A DNA stretch of 64,000 bases. Origin: Roseateles sp. DAIF2 (GTDB lineage Bacteria > Pseudomonadota > Gammaproteobacteria > Burkholderiales > Burkholderiaceae_C). The position numbers were made by a program, and so were the translations under genes. The notes under the pieces were generated by a model. That model was not told the origin of the DNA and did not search any database. It saw nothing but the letters and a program-made list of their open reading frames with translations. The DNA lies in assembly GCF_015624425.1 (NCBI RefSeq), contig NZ_CP049919.1, forward strand, positions 4,836,001 to 4,900,000, written 5' to 3'. Numbering within the stretch: position 1 is the stretch's first letter; the number at the start of each line of letters is the position of its first letter. Below are positions 60,311 through 64,000 of the stretch, one piece after another.

Positions 60311-60777
60311 ACCCGCTGTCGCCGCTCGCCTGCCGCCTGATCGCCATCGCGCTGATGGCCGGCGGCGCGATGGCAGTGGCGATGGCGCAGACCGAGCGGC
60401 GCAGCACCCAGGTCTGGCGCTGCGGTCCCGAGGGCCGCGAGCTGCGCGATGCGCCCTGCCCCGAGTCCGGCGCCGGAACCCCGGGCCAGCAGCGCATCGA
60501 CTACGACCAGCCGAGCAGCGCCCAGAGCGCCGAGGCCAGGCGCATCGCCGCGCGCGAGGCGAAACTGGCCCGCGAGCTGGAGCGGGACCGCCAGCGCCTG
60601 GAGGCGCAGCAGGCCAGGCAGCAGCAGGCGATCGGCATCCATGGCCGCGGCAAGCAGTCGCCTCCACCCGATGCCGCCCAGGGCGCGGCCAGCGCGCCAC
60701 CCAAGCCGCTCAAGACCAAGAAGCCCAAGACCCACAAGCCCAAGCCGCCGCAGACCAACGCCAACACGTCCGGCTAG
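60307..60777 (+). CDS. DUF4124-like exported protein
   Basis: 156 residues. A signal peptide ([18 protein letters not shown]) precedes a short domain with [19 protein letters not shown], the DUF4124 pattern (two Cys around a Tyr/Arg turn), then an Arg/Gln-rich helix ([20 protein letters not shown]) and a Lys/Pro tail ([14 protein letters not shown]). Translationally coupled to pth. Function unknown. Confidence 0.8.
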   Translation: MNPLSPLACRLIAIALMAGGAMAVAMAQTERRSTQVWRCGPEGRELRDAPCPESGAGTPGQQRIDYDQPSSAQSAEARRIAAREAKLARELERDRQRLEAQQARQQQAIGIHGRGKQSPPPDAAQGAASAPPKPLKTKKPKTHKPKPPQTNANTSG

Positions 60778-60787
60778 AATCCCGCGC

Positions 60788-61056
60788 TGTTGGTGCTCGT
60801 GCGGGTCTCTCGGATCCGCGCAGTTAAACGGGAATCAGGAGGGAATGCTCCCACGGAGCGGACCTAACCTGAGCTGTCCCCGCAACGGTAAGTGGACAGG
60901 CGGCATGGCCCTCGCGGCAAGCCGTCTCAACGCCTGCACAAGAAATCCACTGGCGCTCGTCAAACAGCAGCGCTGGGAAGGAAGCAGGGGTTGTCGCCTC
61001 CACCAGCCCGGATACCGGCCAACAGGTGATGCACCGGACGCAGGCGAGGCCCCTCA
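60788..61056 (+). ncRNA. Cobalamin riboswitch
   Basis: Conserved elements in order: TTAAACGGGAATCAGGAGGG, then GAGCTGTCCCCGCAACGGTA with AGTGG, CCACTGG with GCGCTGGGAAGG, and AGCCCGGATACCGGCC. These match the adenosylcobalamin/cobalamin riboswitch consensus. It lies upstream of btuB (start 61150), so B12 binding should reduce expression of btuB-cobU-btuF. It fills most of the 372-bp gap after the DUF4124-like gene. Exact ends are approximate. Confidence 0.95.
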
Positions 61057-61149
61057 AAAAAGCGCGCCCTAGGTCCGGTATGTCGTTTCACAGGAGCCTG
61101 CGGGGAAGCTGGCGTCCTGGACAGACACAATACCTAGGTCCATTTCTCG

Positions 61150-63048
61150 ATGAAGTCCCCCGCCCGGCGCTGCCCTGCTGCACGCCCGTCTCGCGCTGCG
61201 CTGCGCCTCGCCCCGATCGGCCTCGCCCTGCTGGCCTCCTCCATTGCCCAGGCGCAGAACAAGCAGAATCGTCTTGATCCCGTCGTCGTCACCGCCAGCC
61301 GCAGTCCGCAGCTGCTCAGCCAGGTGCTGGCCGACACCACGGTGATCACCCGCGAAGACATCGAGCGCCAGGCCTTCGGCGGCATCGCCGATCTGCTGCG
61401 CAGCCAGGCCTGCTTTGAAATGGTGCGCAACGGCAATATCGGCGCCAGCACCAGCCTGTTCGTGCGCGGCGCCGAAACCCGTCACACGATGGTCCTGATC
61501 GACGGCGTGCCCTATGACTCGCAGCGCACCGATGGCGCGTCCTGGCAATCCCTCCCTCTGGCCCAGATCGAACGCATCGAGATCGTGCGCGGTGCAGCCA
61601 GCGCCGTGCACGGCTCCGACGCCATCGGCGGCGTGGTGCAGATCTTCACGCGCAAGGGCGAAGGTGCACCCCAGCTGGAACTGGGTATCGGTGGTGGAAA
61701 CCTCGGCCTGGCCAAGTTCGATGCCAGCCTCAGCGGGATGAGCGGCATCTTCGACTACGCCGTCTCGGCGGCCAGGGAGCGCAGCACCGGCTTCAACTCG
61801 CGCCCGGTCACCGGTACTCCCGACCTGCGCTATCAGCCCGACATCGATGGCTACAGCAGCCGCAGCGTCAGCATTCGCGTCGGCGCCCAGCTCAATCGCC
61901 AGCATCGGGTGGAGCTGTCCGGCCTCAACAGCCATGTCGAAGGCCAGTACGACGCCAGCGCTCGTCCCACGGTGGATGACCGCAACCTGAATGCCGCACG
62001 CGCCCTGCGCGGCAGCTGGTCAGCGCAATGGAGCCCGGACTTCAGCACCAATGTCAGTATCGGCGAGTCCACTGACAAGTACGAGACCCAACCCAACCCC
62101 TACCTCACCGAAACCCGCACCCGCAGCACCGCATTCAACGGCAGCTACAAGCTCGGCGGAGGGCAGCTCAACGGCGCCCTGGAGCGCCGCGAGGACAAGC
62201 TGGAAAACACCAGCGTGTTGAACGGCAAGGCTGACCGCCATCAGGACGCGGTGGGGTTGGGCTATCTCTGGGCGTCCGGCCCGCTCTCGCTGCAAGTCCA
62301 CGGTCGCCATGATCGCGACAGTGAATTCGGCAGCAGCAACAACGGCACCATCGCGGCCGGCTACCAGCTGACCCCGCAATGGCGCTTGCTGTCCTCCTAT
62401 GGCACGGCCTTCAAGGCCCCGTCGCTCTATCAGCGCTTCAGCGAGTACGGCAAGCCCGACCTGAAACCCGAGCAAGGCAGGAACGCGGAAGTCGGTCTGC
62501 ATTTCACGCAGGGCGTCCATGGCGCCAGCCTCACGGCCTATCGCAATCTGATCGACGATCTGATCGTGTTCGGCGCCCCCGGCCCCTGCAAGGGCAGCTC
62601 CGGCTGCTACGAGAACGTCGGCCAGGCGCGCTTGCAAGGCCTGAGCCTGAGGGGCAACACCGTGCTGGCTTCGGTGCGACTGTCAGGCTCGCTGGATCTG
62701 CAATCCCCCAAGGACGTGACCGAGCGCGTAGGCTACAAGAACTACGGAAGAATCCTGGCCCGCCGCAGCAAGACCCATGGCACGCTGCGCGCCGAGACCG
62801 ACCTGGCCGGCTGGGCTTTGGGCGCTCAGCTGTGGGCAAGCGGTCAGCGAACAGACAGCTTCAGAACCGGCGCCAGACTGGGCGGCTACGCCACGATGGA
62901 TCTGGACGCGCAGTACAGCATCAATCCTGAACTGCGCCTGCAGCTCAAGCTAGAGAACGCTTTCGACCGCAAGTACGAGACAGCACTTGGCTACGCCAAC
63001 GCCCCGTTCCAGTTCTTCGTCGGCCTGCGCTACACCCCGAAGCTCTGA
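61150..63048 (+). CDS. btuB: Vitamin B12 TonB-dependent receptor BtuB
   Basis: 632 residues. Signal peptide (IGLALLASSIAQAQ), TonB box DPVVVTASRS, plug (ADTTVITREDIERQAFGGIA, TSLFVRGAETRHTMVLIDGVPY, EIVRGAASAVHGSDAIGGVV) and 22-strand barrel with FKAPSLYQRFSEYGKPDLKP; ends FFVGLRYTPKL. The riboswitch upstream and cobU/btuF downstream settle the substrate as cobalamins. Codon use is slightly less GC-rich than in neighbours. TonB may be supplied by the protein at 20216 or another elsewhere. Confidence 0.95.
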   Translation: MKSPARRCPAARPSRAALRLAPIGLALLASSIAQAQNKQNRLDPVVVTASRSPQLLSQVLADTTVITREDIERQAFGGIADLLRSQACFEMVRNGNIGASTSLFVRGAETRHTMVLIDGVPYDSQRTDGASWQSLPLAQIERIEIVRGAASAVHGSDAIGGVVQIFTRKGEGAPQLELGIGGGNLGLAKFDASLSGMSGIFDYAVSAARERSTGFNSRPVTGTPDLRYQPDIDGYSSRSVSIRVGAQLNRQHRVELSGLNSHVEGQYDASARPTVDDRNLNAARALRGSWSAQWSPDFSTNVSIGESTDKYETQPNPYLTETRTRSTAFNGSYKLGGGQLNGALERREDKLENTSVLNGKADRHQDAVGLGYLWASGPLSLQVHGRHDRDSEFGSSNNGTIAAGYQLTPQWRLLSSYGTAFKAPSLYQRFSEYGKPDLKPEQGRNAEVGLHFTQGVHGASLTAYRNLIDDLIVFGAPGPCKGSSGCYENVGQARLQGLSLRGNTVLASVRLSGSLDLQSPKDVTERVGYKNYGRILARRSKTHGTLRAETDLAGWALGAQLWASGQRTDSFRTGARLGGYATMDLDAQYSINPELRLQLKLENAFDRKYETALGYANAPFQFFVGLRYTPKL

Positions 63049-63051
63049 GCC

Positions 63052-63612
63052 ATGGCCGACGCCTCGCACCACCTGATCGTCGGCGGCCAGCGCAGCGGCA
63101 AGTCGCGTGAGGCCGAGCGCCTGGCGCTGGCCTGGCAGCGCGCGGGCGGCGCGGTCACGGTGGTGGCGACGGCGCTGGCCTTCGATGCGGAGATGCGCGA
63201 GCGCATCGCGCGGCACCGGGCCGACCGGCCCGCGGGCTTCGCCACCGTCGAGGCGCCGCTGGCGCTGACGGCGGCGCTGCTGCGCGAGGCCGCCGTGCCG
63301 GGCCAGTTGCTGCTGGTCGACTGCCTCACGCTGTGGCTGACCAACTGGCTGATGCCGATGGAAGAAGGTGCGCCCGACCTGGCCGCCTGGGAGACCGAGC
63401 GCCAGGCCCTGCTGGAGGCGCTGCCCGCCCTGCCCGCGCCGGTCGTCTTCGTCTCGAACGAGGTCGGCTGGGGCGTCAGCCCGATGACGCGCGAGGCGCG
63501 CTTTTATGTGGACGAGCTGGGCCGGTTGAACCAGGCCGTGGCCCAGCGCTGTCAAGACCTGACCCTGATGGTGGCCGGACAGGCCTGGACCCGCGCGGTG
63601 GAGAAACGATGA
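63052..63612 (+). CDS. cobU: Adenosylcobinamide kinase / adenosylcobinamide-phosphate guanylyltransferase
   Basis: 186 residues. Activates cobinamide in cobalamin assembly and salvage. P-loop GGQRSGKSREAERLAL, then RIARHRADRPAGFATVEAPL (His active site region), LLVDCLTLWLTNWLM and VSNEVGWGVSPMTREARFYV are the family motifs. Three bases after btuB; its stop overlaps the btuF start. Its place between transport genes points to salvage of imported corrinoids. Confidence 0.95.
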   Translation: MADASHHLIVGGQRSGKSREAERLALAWQRAGGAVTVVATALAFDAEMRERIARHRADRPAGFATVEAPLALTAALLREAAVPGQLLLVDCLTLWLTNWLMPMEEGAPDLAAWETERQALLEALPALPAPVVFVSNEVGWGVSPMTREARFYVDELGRLNQAVAQRCQDLTLMVAGQAWTRAVEKR

Positions 63613-64000
63613 GAAGAACCCTGATTGCGAGTGTGCTGCTGGCGCTGGCCGGCCTGGCCCAGGCGGCCGCTCCCATCGCGCTGAAGGACGACCGCGGCGC
63701 CAGCATCACCCTGCCCGCCGTGCCCAAGCGCATCGTCAGCCTGCTGCCCTCGCTGACCGAGACCGTCTGCGAGCTGGGCGACTGCGCCAAGCTGGTCGGC
63801 GTCGATCGTTTTTCCGATTTCCCGGCCAGCGTGCGTGCCCTGCCCAAGCTGGGCGGGCTGGACGACACCGGCATCGAGGCGCTGATTGCCCTGAAGCCCG
63901 ACGTGGTGCTGCTGGGCGTCTCGGCCCGGGTGATCGACCGGCTGGAGGCGCTGGGCATCAAGGTCATCGCGCTGGAGCCCAAGAGCATGGCCGATGTGCA
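63609..64000 (+). CDS. btuF: Corrinoid periplasmic binding protein BtuF-like, 3' end missing
   Basis: First 130 residues only. Signal peptide (MRRTLIASVLLALAGLAQA), then ASITLPAVPKRIVSLLPSLT and LVGVDRFSDFPASV, LPKLGGLDDTGIEALIALKPD, the N-terminal lobe of the helical-backbone metal/cofactor binding proteins (BtuF/FepB-like). Operon with btuB and cobU makes vitamin B12 the likely ligand. The window ends inside the gene. Confidence 0.9.
   Translation, partial: MRRTLIASVLLALAGLAQAAAPIALKDDRGASITLPAVPKRIVSLLPSLTETVCELGDCAKLVGVDRFSDFPASVRALPKLGGLDDTGIEALIALKPDVVLLGVSARVIDRLEALGIKVIALEPKSMADV

Overview
The window reads as one contig of a high-GC (roughly 70% by eye) Gram-negative chromosome. It fits a betaproteobacterium of the order Burkholderiales, most likely the Roseateles/Rubrivivax/Leptothrix branch. 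The grounds are a Burkholderiales-type general porin, the arrangements hrcA/nadK-recN-rapZ and lolB-ispE-tRNA-Gln-prs-rplY, and NodT-type efflux lipoproteins. Genus is inference only. Both edges cut genes: a peroxiredoxin on the left and a btuF-like gene on the right.

Layout. 1-2.7 kb: peroxiredoxin, ribA and a porin with a structured leader. 2.8-11.1 kb: a two-component system (CHASE3 histidine kinase, divergent NarL-type regulator, stand-alone receiver) among small stress-type genes (DUF1328, a DUF883-like protein, glycine zipper, hemerythrin, AsmA). Five intergenic copies of a 5-6-5 palindrome (GTMGG-N6-CCKAC) lie beside these genes and look like the operator of this local regulon. 11.2-14.5 kb: FUSC-type transporter, membrane protein, small conserved gene. 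14.5-21.3 kb: a haem-acquisition locus with Fur-type box, ECF sigma factor, FecR anti-sigma factor, HasR-like receptor with signalling domain, haem oxygenase, and a protein joining DUF454 to TonB. 21.4-31.2 kb: OmpA-like protein, AraC regulator divergent from a complete RND efflux operon, a lipoprotein and an alpha/beta hydrolase.

31.3-36.3 kb is a decayed mobile island beside a CAU-anticodon tRNA. It holds a truncated Tae4-type effector, a helix-turn-helix protein, a truncated phage gpA-like replication gene, and a TPR gene with twelve near-identical 43-residue repeats. An IS3-family element split the TPR gene; removing the IS and one copy of its 3-bp target duplication restores the frame exactly. 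36.3-51.6 kb is mostly core: hrcA, nadK, recN, rapZ, a TonB receptor, mutY, mutM, a TPR protein, lolB, ispE, tRNA-Gln, prs, rplY. 51.6-59.6 kb carries a second RND operon (MexEF-OprN type) and an M20 peptidase, apparently inserted between rplY and pth and bordered by repetitive elements on both sides. 59.6-64 kb: pth, a DUF4124-like protein, then a cobalamin riboswitch with btuB, cobU and btuF.

The less ordinary content is mostly non-coding: (i) the palindrome family around the two-component cluster; (ii) a repeat of about 95 nt with a conserved core and 25-26-bp arms that differ in sequence but stay self-complementary, with G-U pairs that favour one strand; (iii) a 265-bp three-way-junction palindrome upstream of pth. 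The DUF454-TonB fusion in the haem locus is the most unusual protein.
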